The notes beneath the pieces are model-generated. The model searched no databases. It was not told where the DNA came from and was given only the letters and a program-made list of their open reading frames with translations. From CAUPWF01 sp963515125 (GTDB lineage: Bacteria; Bacillota; Clostridia; Lachnospirales; Lachnospiraceae), in the NCBI GenBank assembly GCA_052116865.1, contig JBQKKG010000003.1, positions 62,001 through 126,000 on the forward strand: DNA of 64,000 bases. The letters run 5' to 3'. A program made the translations under genes and the position numbers. Shown one piece after another: positions 36,636 to 46,220 of the stretch. How positions within the stretch are numbered: the first letter of the stretch is position 1; each line of letters begins with the position of its first letter.

Positions 36636-37970
36636 CTATTTTGATTTAACCTCTTTGGTCTGACGCAAGGATGTCAGATGTGATTTTATATTTGCCTCAT
36701 ATCCTAAAGTCGTTGGCTCATAAAAGATTGCATGTTTAATTTCATCTGGTAAGTATTGTTGTTCTACATAATGATTTGGGTAATCATGCGCATATTTATA
36801 GCCAATACCATGACCTAACATCTTAGCCCCCTTGTAGTGTGCATCCTGTAAATGGGCTGGAACTGTTGTCTTTTGTTGTTTTACGTTCTCACTTGCAGCG
36901 GCAATTGCTAAATAAGCAGCGTTACTCTTAGGTGCGGATGCAACATAAGTAACTGCTTGGGCAAGTATAATCTGTGCTTCTGGCATCCCAATCCGTTCCA
37001 CTGCCTGCGCTGCTGATACTGCAATAATCAATGCCTGTGGATCTGCATTTCCAACATCCTCAGAAGCACTAATCATAATTCTTCTTGCAATAAATTTGAT
37101 ATCTTCGCCAGCATAGAGCATTTTTGCTAGGTAGTAGATAGCCGCATCTGGATCTGACCCTCTTACAGATTTAATAAATGCAGATATTGTATCGTAGTGA
37201 TTATCTCCAGTTTTATCATATCTTACAACTCTTTTTTGAATGCATTCGGAAGCTACAGATAAGGTAATATGGATGTATCCATCCTGGTTTCTTTCCGTAG
37301 TCATAATACCTAGTTCAATAGCATTTAGAGCATTTCTCGCATCACCTCCGGAAATATCTGCCAAAAATTCCAAAGCATCATCCTCAATCTTTGCTTTATA
37401 ACTTCCCATTCCCTTTTCTACATCGGAAACCGCACGCTTTAATATCTCTTTAATATCCTTTTTTTCTAAAGATTTTAATTCGAATACATTAGAACGGGAA
37501 ATCAACGCTCCATTTACCTCAAAATATGGATTCTCCGTAGTTGCTCCAATTAGTATTAATGTGCCATCTTCCACAAAGGGTAGCAAATAGTCTTGTTGTC
37601 CCTTGTTGAAGCGATGTATTTCATCTACAAATAGAATGGTTTTCTTACCATACATCCCTTGGTTGTTTTTTGCTTCCGCTACCACTGCTTCCATATCTTT
37701 TTTCCCTGAGACAGTCGCGTTGATCTGTTTGAATTCAGCACTAGTTGTATTGGCAATCACTTTTGCAAGCGTTGTCTTTCCTGTTCCTGGTGGACCATAA
37801 AAAATATTGGAACTAAGCTTATCCGCTTTAATTGCACGATATAGTAATTTGTCTTTTCCTATAATATGTTGCTGCCCCACCACTTCTTCTAATGTCCTCG
37901 GACGCATTCTAGATGCCAATGGTGATTCCTTATCCATTTTTGTTTCACGTACATAATCAAATAAATCCAT
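36636..37970 (-). CDS. rarA: Replication-associated recombination protein A
   Basis: A 444-residue AAA+ ATPase of the RarA/MgsA/WRNIP1 family, acting at stalled forks. It has SRMRPRTLEEVVGQQHIIG at the N-terminus, Walker A GPPGTGKTTLAK, Walker B ILFVDEIHRFNKGQQD, sensor-1 ATTENPYFEVN and arginine finger SGGDARNALNAIE. The C-terminal tetramerisation domain includes LAKMLYAGEDIKFIARR. GAGGGATAAT precedes the ATG. Confidence 0.96.
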   Translation of the reverse strand: MDLFDYVRETKMDKESPLASRMRPRTLEEVVGQQHIIGKDKLLYRAIKADKLSSNIFYGPPGTGKTTLAKVIANTTSAEFKQINATVSGKKDMEAVVAEAKNNQGMYGKKTILFVDEIHRFNKGQQDYLLPFVEDGTLILIGATTENPYFEVNGALISRSNVFELKSLEKKDIKEILKRAVSDVEKGMGSYKAKIEDDALEFLADISGGDARNALNAIELGIMTTERNQDGYIHITLSVASECIQKRVVRYDKTGDNHYDTISAFIKSVRGSDPDAAIYYLAKMLYAGEDIKFIARRIMISASEDVGNADPQALIIAVSAAQAVERIGMPEAQIILAQAVTYVASAPKSNAAYLAIAAASENVKQQKTTVPAHLQDAHYKGAKMLGHGIGYKYAHDYPNHYVEQQYLPDEIKHAIFYEPTTLGYEANIKSHLTSLRQTKEVKSK

Positions 37971-38003
37971 ATTATCCCTCTTTTACTCATTTTATCTTTT
38001 ACA

Positions 38004-38723
38004 CTATTGTATACCAGCTATATTTCGAATCACTTCACCAGCAATCAATAACCCAGCAACAGGCGGAGTAAATGATATACTTCCTGGTAATGATCGCTTC
38101 TTCCCTTTCTCTTCCTCTATGGTACGCAAGGAGGTATCTATGGGCTTTTCTCTAGAGTATACCACCTTCAAGTGATATATCCCCCTTGCCTTTAATTCTT
38201 TACGCATTACTTTACATAATGGGCATACAGATGTGTTGGCTATGTCTTCTATTTCAAAAAGTTCCGGATGAAGTTTATTGCCAGTTCCCATACTACTGAT
38301 AATTGGTATTCCTAACTTCCCTGCTATCTGGACTAATGCAAGCTTTGCAGTTACAGTGTCTATTGCATCAATAATATAATCTACCTTCTCTTGAAAAAGT
38401 TGTTCTATATTATCTGGAAGCACAAACATTTCATACGTTTTCACTACAATCTTTGGGTTGATATCTTGTATTCGTTGCTTCATTACATTTGTCTTATACT
38501 GATCCACTGTACTATGATACGCAATAGATTGCCGATTAATATTTGTAATAGAAACCGTATCATTGTCTACAAGGATGAGTGTACCGATTCCACTTCTAGC
38601 CAATGCCTCAATACAGTGAGAACCAACACCACCTACTCCAAATACCATAACTGTCGCATGGTTCAATTGTGCAATTGCTTCTGTACCTATTAATAATTCT
38701 GTTCTTGATAATTCGTGTATCAT
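38004..38723 (-). CDS. tcdA: tRNA threonylcarbamoyladenosine dehydratase
   Basis: A 239-residue E1-like enzyme that cyclises t6A37 to ct6A in tRNA using ATP. The nucleotide-binding motif is VFGVGGVGSHCIEAL, followed by DNDTVSITNINRQS, DAIDTVTAKLALV and the C-terminal zinc/Cys region SVCPLCKV. Length fits CsdL/TcdA rather than MoeB or ThiF (no ThiS, MoaD or rhodanese neighbour). It is 33 bp upstream of rarA. Confidence 0.92.
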   Translation of the reverse strand: MIHELSRTELLIGTEAIAQLNHATVMVFGVGGVGSHCIEALARSGIGTLILVDNDTVSITNINRQSIAYHSTVDQYKTNVMKQRIQDINPKIVVKTYEMFVLPDNIEQLFQEKVDYIIDAIDTVTAKLALVQIAGKLGIPIISSMGTGNKLHPELFEIEDIANTSVCPLCKVMRKELKARGIYHLKVVYSREKPIDTSLRTIEEEKGKKRSLPGSISFTPPVAGLLIAGEVIRNIAGIQ

Positions 38724-38732
38724 ATCTTCTCC

Positions 38733-39467
38733 CTACGATCCTAATATAAGTTCATCGACTGTTACAAAGTCATATCCTTCCTGTTTTAAAATATCAATGA
38801 TTCGAAGTGCTGCATCAACGGAACTATCATAACAATCATGTAATAGAATGATATCACCTTCTTGCGCTTCCGTCACTACTTTATTAACAACTTCATCAAC
38901 ATTGCTTGTAGTCCAATCCAGTGGATCTATTGTCCATAGAACTGGCAAAATATTGAATTTATCTTCTAATTTTTTTTGCCAAAGACCAAATGGGGGGCGC
39001 ATATACTCTGTTCCTTGGCCCGTAATACTTTCCACTAAGTCACTTGTACTTTGTATTTCTTCTAATGCTTTTTCGCTTGGTATTTTAGTAATCTCTACAT
39101 GATGATAAGTATGATTACCAATGAGATGGCCCTCCTCTTTCATTCTTTTTACAATACTTTGATTATGCTCAACATTCTCGCCAATTACAAAAAAAGTTGC
39201 TTTTACTCCTCTTTTCTTTAATCCGTCTAGTAATCTTGGAGTACAATGTTTACTTGGTCCATCGTCAAATGTAATAGCTATTTTTGGTGCCTCATCAACC
39301 ATGTTAGAATTTACATATTGTAATGCTTCATCATACACTTGTATCTCTTTTGCTGTCATCTCTTCAGAAGTAGCCTTTTGATCATTTCCACCAGGTACAT
39401 CCAAGTATGCAAGCAAAAGAAGCGTATAAAGAAACCCTATCCCAAACATTAATTTTTTTAACTTCAT
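38733..39467 (-). CDS. Polysaccharide deacetylase (NodB homology)
   Basis: A 244-residue membrane-anchored carbohydrate esterase 4. It has an N-terminal signal anchor (FGIGFLYTLLLLAYL), then the NodB motifs ITFDDGPSKHC (metal Asp), GNHTYHHVEI (metal His pair), RPPFG, WTIDPLDW and IILLHDC. It probably deacetylates peptidoglycan or another cell-surface glycan; similarity to PdaA/PdaB-type sporulation enzymes cannot be excluded. It lies 9 bp upstream of tcdA. Confidence 0.92.
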   Translation of the reverse strand: MKLKKLMFGIGFLYTLLLLAYLDVPGGNDQKATSEEMTAKEIQVYDEALQYVNSNMVDEAPKIAITFDDGPSKHCTPRLLDGLKKRGVKATFFVIGENVEHNQSIVKRMKEEGHLIGNHTYHHVEITKIPSEKALEEIQSTSDLVESITGQGTEYMRPPFGLWQKKLEDKFNILPVLWTIDPLDWTTSNVDEVVNKVVTEAQEGDIILLHDCYDSSVDAALRIIDILKQEGYDFVTVDELILGS

Positions 39468-39535
39468 GATGACTCTCTCTTTACATATAGCTTCCTTTTA
39501 TTTATATGTTTTACCCAAATTGAGTATGTAATTGA

Positions 39536-39564
39536 TTGCATTAATATTTTTCCAATGTTATAAT
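39536..39564 (+). promoter_or_regulatory. Promoter of the MATE gene at 39589
   Basis: TTGCAT and a perfect TATAAT are separated by 17 bp. A transcription start near 39571 leaves a short leader containing AAGGAGG. This shows that the longer open frame from 39532 is not translated. Confidence 0.75.
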
Positions 39565-39588
39565 AGCCATTGTTTAAGGAGGAACATA

Positions 39589-40962
39589 ATGTCAAATAAC
39601 AACATAAAAGAAAACAAAATGGGTACGATGCCCATTCCAAAATTGCTAATAACAATGTCGTTGCCAATGATTTTGTCCATGCTTGTACAGGCTCTTTACA
39701 ATATTGTAGATAGCGTATTTGTAGCAAAATTAAGCGAAGACGCCCTTACCGCTGTTTCTTTAGCCTTTCCAGTTCAAAATCTTATGATCGCCATCGCTGT
39801 AGGTACCGGTGTTGGTATTAACGCCTTGTTATCACGTCATCTAGGCGAGCACAAGTATGAATCGGCAAATGCTGTTGCAAAGAATGGAATCTTTTTATCT
39901 CTTGTAAGCTATGTAATTTTTGCAATTATTGGTGGCTTAGGAGCACATTACTTTTTTGCAACACAGACAAGTAATCCTATTATCATAAATTACGGAACAA
40001 CGTATATGCAGATTATTACTATTTTTTCCATTGGTATTTTTATGCAAATCACTTTTGAACGCTTGATGCAATCTACCGGAAAAACCATATATAATATGAT
40101 TACACAAGGTCTTGGTGCCATAATTAATATCATCTTGGATCCCATTTTAATCTTTGGATTATTTGGTTTCCCTCGCCTAGAAGTTGCTGGTGCTGCAATT
40201 GCAACAATTATTGGACAAATGGTTGCCGTTATTCTTTCACTGTATCTGAATATAAAGAAAAATCGTGAAATAAATATTAATATGAAACACTTTACACCTG
40301 ATAAAAAGACCATTGGTGAAATTTATAAAATCGGTATTCCAGCTATTATCATGCAAGCAATCGGTTCTGTCATGACATTTGGTATGAATAAAATTTTATT
40401 AATGTTCTCCTCTACTGCTGCCGCAGTCTTTGGAATCTACTTTAAACTTCAAAGCTTTGTTTTTATGCCTGTATTCGGTCTTACAAATGGTTTGGTACCA
40501 ATTGTAGCCTTTAACTACGGTGCTAAGAATCGGAAGCGAATCATGGATAGCTTAAAATTAAGTATTATATTAGCTGTCATGATTATGGCTATTGGTATTG
40601 GATTGTTACAATTAATTCCTGGCACTTTGCTTCATCTATTTGATGCTTCTGAACACATGATGGAAATCGGTGTTCCTGCACTTCGCATTATTAGTATCAG
40701 CTTTATATTTGCAGGTTACTGTATCGTATGCAGTGCTATATTTCAAGCCATGGGAGACGGCATGTATAGTTTAATCGTATCTGCTGGCCGTCAGCTAGTC
40801 GTACTTCTTCCAGTCGCTTTGGTCTGCGCCAAATATTTTGGATTGCATATGGTATGGTGGGCATTTCCAATCGCAGAAATTGTGTCCTTAATCTTGTCGA
40901 CTTTATTACTTAAAAGGATCTATCGACTTAAAATTGCACCACTTACTGGGGATACAAATTAA
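39589..40962 (+). CDS. MATE family efflux transporter (1 of 3)
   Basis: A 457-residue, 12-helix multidrug/toxin antiporter. It starts MSNNNIKENKMGTMP, with characteristic repeats MSLPMILSMLVQALYNIVDS in the first half and IGIPAIIMQAIGSVMTFGMN in the second. It probably exports cationic compounds using Na+ or H+. The ATG follows AAGGAGGAACATA. The last codon and stop lie inside the palindrome at 40961-41008. Substrate is unknown. Confidence 0.92.
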   Translation: MSNNNIKENKMGTMPIPKLLITMSLPMILSMLVQALYNIVDSVFVAKLSEDALTAVSLAFPVQNLMIAIAVGTGVGINALLSRHLGEHKYESANAVAKNGIFLSLVSYVIFAIIGGLGAHYFFATQTSNPIIINYGTTYMQIITIFSIGIFMQITFERLMQSTGKTIYNMITQGLGAIINIILDPILIFGLFGFPRLEVAGAAIATIIGQMVAVILSLYLNIKKNREININMKHFTPDKKTIGEIYKIGIPAIIMQAIGSVMTFGMNKILLMFSSTAAAVFGIYFKLQSFVFMPVFGLTNGLVPIVAFNYGAKNRKRIMDSLKLSIILAVMIMAIGIGLLQLIPGTLLHLFDASEHMMEIGVPALRIISISFIFAGYCIVCSAIFQAMGDGMYSLIVSAGRQLVVLLPVALVCAKYFGLHMVWWAFPIAEIVSLILSTLLLKRIYRLKIAPLTGDTN

Positions 40963-41008
40963 CAAATGGGGACGGGGGCAATGCACATTGCCCCCGTCCC
41001 CATTTGTT
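40961..41008. repeat. Dispersed palindromic element, type A, copy 1 (between convergent genes)
   Basis: A perfect 23-bp inverted repeat with a 2-nt centre, arms containing ATGGGGACGGGGGCAATG. It supplies the stop codon bases of both neighbours: the MATE stop at 40960-40962 and the flavin reductase stop at 41007-41009. Its strong GC stem probably ends both transcripts even though only short T-runs follow. Copies are at 46163-46204 and 62295-62335. Confidence 0.92.
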
Positions 41009-41576
41009 ATCTTTTCTTTTTCACACTATATCCAAATGTTCCTATACTTTTCCCTAATTCTAAGTATTCCCCATGTGAATATGCTAACAGTCCTGTCTCA
41101 TTTAAATGAAACTTTCCACCTTTATCCATATACGCTTCACTGACTTGAACTCCAAGTACTTCTGCTAAGAACATGTGGTGTGACCCTAACTCTTTCACTT
41201 CCGTTACTTTGCATTCAATATTAACGGGACACTCTTCAATAATTGGCGCATATTTCAGATTTATCGCTGACCCACTTGTCAATTGCATGTCTTTCCATTT
41301 GTCCACATCCCGTCCACTTTTCACACCACAGTAATCCGTAGCGAACGCCAGGTCTTTTGTGGTTAAGTTAACTATAAATTCTCCACTTTGTCGTATCATT
41401 TCATAAGAATATCTTTCTGGTCTCACGGATATATATAACATAGCAGGATTTGTACAAATTGTACCTGTCCATGCCACAGTCAAAATATTTGTATTCCCAC
41501 TCTTATCTCCCACGCTAACCATTACAGCCGGTAATGGATATATCATATTCCCCGGTTTCCATAATTGCTTTGTCAT
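41007..41576 (-). CDS. Flavin reductase family protein
   Basis: A 189-residue FMN-binding split-barrel protein (DIM6/NTAB group). Signatures are PLPAVMVSVGDKSGNTNILTV at the N-terminus, SVRPERYSYEMI, EFIVNLTT and VKSGRDVDKWKD, followed by HMFLAEVLGVQV. Such proteins reduce flavins or bind FMN as part of a ferric or oxygen-scavenging system. GAGAACAGGAGAAAAAC precedes the ATG. Confidence 0.9.
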   Translation of the reverse strand: MTKQLWKPGNMIYPLPAVMVSVGDKSGNTNILTVAWTGTICTNPAMLYISVRPERYSYEMIRQSGEFIVNLTTKDLAFATDYCGVKSGRDVDKWKDMQLTSGSAINLKYAPIIEECPVNIECKVTEVKELGSHHMFLAEVLGVQVSEAYMDKGGKFHLNETGLLAYSHGEYLELGKSIGTFGYSVKKKR

Positions 41577-41603
41577 GTTTTTCTCCTGTTCTCTAAAAAT
41601 GTA

Positions 41604-43265
41604 CTACTGTTGTAGTGAACCAACTAAATTAGGAATCAATTGTTTTTTCCTAGATACTACTCCTAATAACTTCACATCTTCTGTATCTTCTGGTAAATCA
41701 AATGCCTCAATGACTTGCTCCTTTGCTCCATTTCCATAGCATAGCAAATCTGTCGACTCTTTAATAATATTGGTGAGCATAAAGAAAAGCATATCAAGAC
41801 CTTGTTCCTGCAACACTGTTTTCATATATGGATGTAGCTTTCCTTTAATTTCTTTTAATTCATCCACATTCATAGAATTAATTTGTCCAACGCCAAATTC
41901 AATTCCATTTGCAGAAAACCGCTTAAAATCTTGATAACATATTTCCTCTGCTGTTTTATTTTTCAGGTTACTTCCCGCATTGAACATAGCGCTTGCAAAT
42001 TCTGTGATATTCAACTTTGCAATCTTTGCTAATTCTTCTGCGATTCTTTGATCTACAGGCGTACACGTAGGTGACCGAAACATTAAGGTATCTGATATAA
42101 TAGCAGCACATAACAAAGATGCAATCTCCTCATTGACTTCTATTCCCGATTCTTGATACATTTGATACACAATCGTTGCGGTGCACCCAACTGGTTGATT
42201 ACGAAAATATACAGGTCCCATCGTCTCGATACTTCCTAATCTATGATGGTCTATAATTTCTAAAATCTCTGCTTCTTCAATACCATCTACTGCTTGAGAC
42301 TTCTCATTATGATCCACTAAGATCAACTGTTTCTTCCGAATATCCATCACACGTCTTCTAGAAATAAATCCTAAAAATCGCTTTTTCTTATCTATAACCG
42401 GAAAATCACGAAACCGCTTTTTTGACATAATTGTTTTAATATCATCTACCAACTCCGTCATTTTAAATGTTACCAAATTGTCTTTACTCATGAAATGCTT
42501 CACCGGAATGCTCTGATTGATTAATCTAGCTACCGTAAACGTATCATGTGGTGTACTTATTACAACTATACTTCTTTCTTCTGCCATTTTTCTAATAGTT
42601 TTAGAGACTTCTGACCCTTGACAAACTACAATGCAACTTGCGTCCATCTCAAGTGCACAGATCTGTGATTCATAGCGATTACCCAGAATTACTAAATCAT
42701 CTTTCTCAATAAAATTTTCCATTAATTCTGGACTCGAAGCTGCAATCACTACTTTTCCATTCACAAAATATCCGTGTTCATTCCCTGTAATCATAGTTCC
42801 ATCCAAGGTTTTTACAATGTTTCTATATTGTGTTCTTGCAGCTGCAAGGATGTGACTATCATATACATCCATATATGATGTTGCAATATCTCCAATTGTT
42901 ATTAACCCTTCTAATACGTTATCCCTTGTCACTGGAAGCGTCTTCACATTCATTTCTTTCATGCTAGACCAAGCTTCCTTAATTGAAATACTACTTAGTA
43001 CTCCTGGCATACGCCTTAGGTCCATATCCTTTACTTGCACTTGTACATTAGATAACAACGGTGGTGCTTCTACATGAAATTTGCGCAAAACAAATTGTGT
43101 TTCTTCATTGATTTGTCCTGCTCTTCTAGCTTGGTACTCATTACCGGTTATCTTTTGCTTTAATCTTGCATATGCAATTGCTGAGCATATAGAATCTGTA
43201 TCCGGATTCTTATGTCCAATGACATATACTTTGCGATTTTTCTTTCTTTCCATCATTGTTTCCAT
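41604..43265 (-). CDS. Manganese-dependent inorganic pyrophosphatase with CBS-DRTGG-CBS insert
   Basis: A 553-residue family II pyrophosphatase. The DHH domain starts GHKNPDTDSICSAIAYA and includes the DHH motif LEIIDHHRLG, with a C-terminal DHHA2 part (VGQINSMNVDEL). Between them, at about residues 70-310, are two CBS domains (SWSSMKEMNVKTLPVTRDN and KHFMSKDNLVTF) flanking a DRTGG-like domain (DDLVILGNRYESQICALEM). In related clostridial enzymes adenine nucleotides regulate activity through this insert. GGGGAAGATATT precedes the ATG. Confidence 0.93.
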   Translation of the reverse strand: METMMERKKNRKVYVIGHKNPDTDSICSAIAYARLKQKITGNEYQARRAGQINEETQFVLRKFHVEAPPLLSNVQVQVKDMDLRRMPGVLSSISIKEAWSSMKEMNVKTLPVTRDNVLEGLITIGDIATSYMDVYDSHILAAARTQYRNIVKTLDGTMITGNEHGYFVNGKVVIAASSPELMENFIEKDDLVILGNRYESQICALEMDASCIVVCQGSEVSKTIRKMAEERSIVVISTPHDTFTVARLINQSIPVKHFMSKDNLVTFKMTELVDDIKTIMSKKRFRDFPVIDKKKRFLGFISRRRVMDIRKKQLILVDHNEKSQAVDGIEEAEILEIIDHHRLGSIETMGPVYFRNQPVGCTATIVYQMYQESGIEVNEEIASLLCAAIISDTLMFRSPTCTPVDQRIAEELAKIAKLNITEFASAMFNAGSNLKNKTAEEICYQDFKRFSANGIEFGVGQINSMNVDELKEIKGKLHPYMKTVLQEQGLDMLFFMLTNIIKESTDLLCYGNGAKEQVIEAFDLPEDTEDVKLLGVVSRKKQLIPNLVGSLQQ

Positions 43266-43491
43266 AATATCTTCCCCTGTTTCTACTTGTTATTATATTA
43301 CATAACGAAAGTCTATAAAGTTAGATTGCCATTTATTTTACTATTCGTCAACCGTATTTTTCAACTCTTTTGTTCTTTCTCGTAAACATTTTGACATTTC
43401 ATTGACATTTATTTCTTATTATTCTATCTCTTATATCAAAAGTATGTTATAATAATAAAATTAAATTCAATCAAAAAGAGGTGGCAGTATA

Positions 43492-44160
43492 ATGAATAAT
43501 GAACAATTACAAACAGAATCAATGGCCGATTACGAAGATCAATTCGATAACGCCAATCCTTGGAATCTTGTTACATCCTATATGCAGCAAAGGACTATAC
43601 TTCCTATAAAAATAGAGGGAATCGTTGGTGGTGGAGCCATTACTACTATAGAAGGGCTTCGTGGTTTTATTCCAGCTTCTAAATTGTCCTTAACATATAT
43701 TGAAAATTTAGAAGAATATCTATTGACAGATATAGAAGTTCGTGTAATAGAAGTAGATCAGGCTAACAATCGCCTGATATTATCTGCTCGTGAGATTCTA
43801 AAAGAAAAGGAAAAAGAGGAATTAGCATCCAAGATTTCATCACTTCCAGTAGGTAGCATATTAACTGGTAAAGTAGAGAGCCTTCAGACATACGGTGCCT
43901 TTGTACGTTTGGAAAATGGTCTTTCTGGACTAGTTCACGTATCTCAAATCTGTGAAAAAAGAATTAAAGCACCATCTGATATCCTAAAAACAGGAGAAGA
44001 AGTTCAAGTGAAAGTCATTGGAATTAAAGATGGAAAAATTAGTTTGAGCATCAAAGCGCTACAAGATACCTCAGAAGAGGTCTATGAAAAAGTTGATATT
44101 CCAAAAGCGGACGATATTGGTACAAATTTAGGAGATTTATTTAAACATATAAAACTTTAA
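43492..44160 (+). CDS. Two-S1-domain RNA-binding protein
   Basis: A 222-residue protein with two S1 RNA-binding domains: one degenerate (KIEGIVGGGAITTIEGLRGF, about residues 37-100) and one canonical (GSILTGKVESLQTYGAFVRL, ending GKISLSIKAL, about 120-190). It resembles shortened ribosomal protein S1 / YugI-type translation proteins in Firmicutes. AAAAGAGGTGGCAGTATA precedes the ATG. Two TTGACA hexamers lie in the 226-bp gap before it (near 43388-43406), but no confident -10 was fixed. The gap holds no other gene. Confidence 0.88.
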   Translation: MNNEQLQTESMADYEDQFDNANPWNLVTSYMQQRTILPIKIEGIVGGGAITTIEGLRGFIPASKLSLTYIENLEEYLLTDIEVRVIEVDQANNRLILSAREILKEKEKEELASKISSLPVGSILTGKVESLQTYGAFVRLENGLSGLVHVSQICEKRIKAPSDILKTGEEVQVKVIGIKDGKISLSIKALQDTSEEVYEKVDIPKADDIGTNLGDLFKHIKL

Positions 44161-44177
44161 TGTATTCCTGAATATGA

Positions 44178-44220
44178 ATAAGGGGTACAAGCAACATCAT
44201 ATGTTGCTTGTACCCCTTAT
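44178..44220. terminator. Palindromic bidirectional terminator, S1 protein / nadE
   Basis: A perfect 20-bp stem (ATAAGGGGTACAAGCAACAT) with a 3-nt loop lies between two convergent genes. Size, near-zero loop and the GGGGNAC opening resemble the type A palindromes, but the rest differs. It is listed as a terminator; membership of the repeat family is uncertain. Confidence 0.7.
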
Positions 44221-44226
44221 TATAAT

Positions 44227-46143
44227 CTATCTTTTTATGTCATTTAATTCTTCTAGCCAAACGGCCACACAGGCATCACTTGGCATTCGCCAGTCTCCAC
44301 GCGGAGACAGTGCTACTGTTCCTACCTTTGGCCCATCTGGTAAACAGGAGCGTTTAAACTGTTGTGAAAAAAATCTATGATAAAATGTATCTAACCACTT
44401 TAAAATTGTGTGCTCATCATACATGCCGTTAAAAGCTTTCTTTGCTAGTCTAAAGATTTTACTTGGCGCATATCCAAATCGCAATACATAGTATAGATAA
44501 AAATCATGCAATTCATATGGGCCTACCAAATCCTCTGTAATCTGAGAAATAACTCCATCCTTTGGTGGCAGTAATTCTGGACTTACTGGTGTATCTAATA
44601 CATCTATTAGAACATTTTTTAACTCTGTATCTTGGCAACTATCTGCATAGTAGCGAACCAAATGCCGTACCAATGTTTTTGGAACAGATGCATTCACTCC
44701 ATACATTGACATATGATCTCCGTTGTAAGTTGCCCACCCTAGAGCCAATTCCGACATATCGCCAGTGCCAATTACAAGTCCTCCTGTTTGATTAGCGATA
44801 TCCATCAAGACCTGTGTCCTTTCTCTAGCTTGAGCGTTTTCATATGTGACGTTATGAAGATCTTGAGTATGTCCAATATCCTCAAAATGTTGGAGAACTG
44901 CTTTTTGAATTGGAACTTCACGAAGAGTTGCCCCTAACTTTTCTGTTAAAATACAAGCATTTTGATACGTTCTATCGGTGGTTCCAAAACATGGCATCGT
45001 TACAGAAACTATATTCGATCTATCTAGACCTAACATATCAAACGTCTTTGCCGTCACTAATAATGCTAACGTAGAATCTAACCCACCTGAAATCCCTACC
45101 ACAGTACTCTGACTATGCGTATGTGCCATACGCTTTTTTAATCCCATCGCCTGAATCGTTAAAATTTCTTCACAACGTTTTGCACGTTCAGCTTCATTAG
45201 AGGGTACAAAAGGAGTGGATAATATTTCTCGTGTCAACGCGGTTCCTTCACTTGCAATGTCAAATGGTACTTTTAATAACGTTGGTTGTTCCTTCATTTT
45301 GAACGTTGTATTTTTTCTTCTTTCGCTTACTATGCGATAGATATCTATCTCAGAATATATGACTTCATTGGAGAATCGTTTCGATTCCTTCAAGATGTTT
45401 CCATTTTCCGCGATAATATTGTGTCCCCCAAAAACTAAATCAGTCGTAGATTCTCCTTCTCCTGCATTTGCATAAATATATCCTGCAATTAGCCTTGCTG
45501 ACTGACCAGCAATCAATTGTTCTCGATAGCAATCCTTCCCTATGGTTTCATCACTGGCGGAGCAATTCACTAACAAAGTTGCGCCTTCTATTGCTGCACC
45601 TATACTTGGCGGAACTGGAGACCAAACATCTTCGCAAATTTCTGCCGATACAACCAATTCTTCCATAACTGTCGACTGAAATAATATTTGTGGACCGAAA
45701 GGCACACTTTTCCCATCAAATATAATATTTTTTGCACTTATAGGCCCAGGTTCAAACTGACGCATTTCATAAAATTCCCCATAATTTGGAAGAAATGATT
45801 TTGTAACCAGTCCTAGAACCTCTCCTTTGTTCAATGCTGCCGCTATATTGTATAATTTTCCATCTATACTCAAAGGTACTCCAATGAATATGAGTGCATC
45901 CTTTTCTTTCGTATGTTTTGCAATTTGTTGCAATGCCTCCTTCGAAGCTTGTAACAAAGTTTCTTGTAAAAATAAATCTCCACAAGTGTATCCAGTTACA
46001 CAAAGTTCTGGGAAGACAATGATTTTTGCCCCTTGCATTACTGTTTCATCGATTAGCTTACAAATCTCCTGCTGATTATGTCTCACATCAGCTACTCTAA
46101 TATCAGGTGTTGCAGCTGCCACCTTTACAAATCCATGCCTCAT
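44227..46143 (-). CDS. nadE: NAD+ synthase, glutamine-hydrolysing
   Basis: A 638-residue two-domain enzyme. The N-terminal nitrilase-type glutaminase has VFPELCVTGYTCGD with catalytic Glu, KSFLPNYGEFYEMRQF with Lys and SAEICEDVWSP with Cys. The C-terminal synthetase has the ATP P-loop GISGGLDSTLALL and TGDMSELALGWATYNGDH. It makes NAD+ from deamido-NAD+ with ammonia from glutamine. The ATG at 46143 follows AAGGAGGAGAAAG; the open frame continues to 46209 only because the palindrome at 46163-46204 contains no stop. Length is standard for the glutamine-dependent form. Confidence 0.96.
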   Translation of the reverse strand: MRHGFVKVAAATPDIRVADVRHNQQEICKLIDETVMQGAKIIVFPELCVTGYTCGDLFLQETLLQASKEALQQIAKHTKEKDALIFIGVPLSIDGKLYNIAAALNKGEVLGLVTKSFLPNYGEFYEMRQFEPGPISAKNIIFDGKSVPFGPQILFQSTVMEELVVSAEICEDVWSPVPPSIGAAIEGATLLVNCSASDETIGKDCYREQLIAGQSARLIAGYIYANAGEGESTTDLVFGGHNIIAENGNILKESKRFSNEVIYSEIDIYRIVSERRKNTTFKMKEQPTLLKVPFDIASEGTALTREILSTPFVPSNEAERAKRCEEILTIQAMGLKKRMAHTHSQSTVVGISGGLDSTLALLVTAKTFDMLGLDRSNIVSVTMPCFGTTDRTYQNACILTEKLGATLREVPIQKAVLQHFEDIGHTQDLHNVTYENAQARERTQVLMDIANQTGGLVIGTGDMSELALGWATYNGDHMSMYGVNASVPKTLVRHLVRYYADSCQDTELKNVLIDVLDTPVSPELLPPKDGVISQITEDLVGPYELHDFYLYYVLRFGYAPSKIFRLAKKAFNGMYDEHTILKWLDTFYHRFFSQQFKRSCLPDGPKVGTVALSPRGDWRMPSDACVAVWLEELNDIKR

Positions 46144-46162
46144 CTTTCTCCTCCTTATTCGT

Positions 46163-46204
46163 GATTGGGGACGGGGGCAATGTACATTGCCCCCGTCCCC
46201 AATC
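46163..46204. repeat. Dispersed palindromic element, type A, copy 2
   Basis: A perfect 42-bp palindrome (21-base arms, opening GATTGGGGACGGGGGCAATG, no loop) lies in the 77-bp gap between hslO and nadE, both on the minus strand. It starts 20 bp upstream of the nadE ATG, so it could reduce hslO-nadE read-through. Confidence 0.92.
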
Positions 46205-46220
46205 AACATCTGCCCTGTCC

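Noticed and set aside
46144..46209. 22-residue N-terminal extension of NadE
   Set aside because: The extra codons are the palindromic element at 46163-46204, which simply has no stop in that frame. A strong ribosome site precedes the ATG at 46143.
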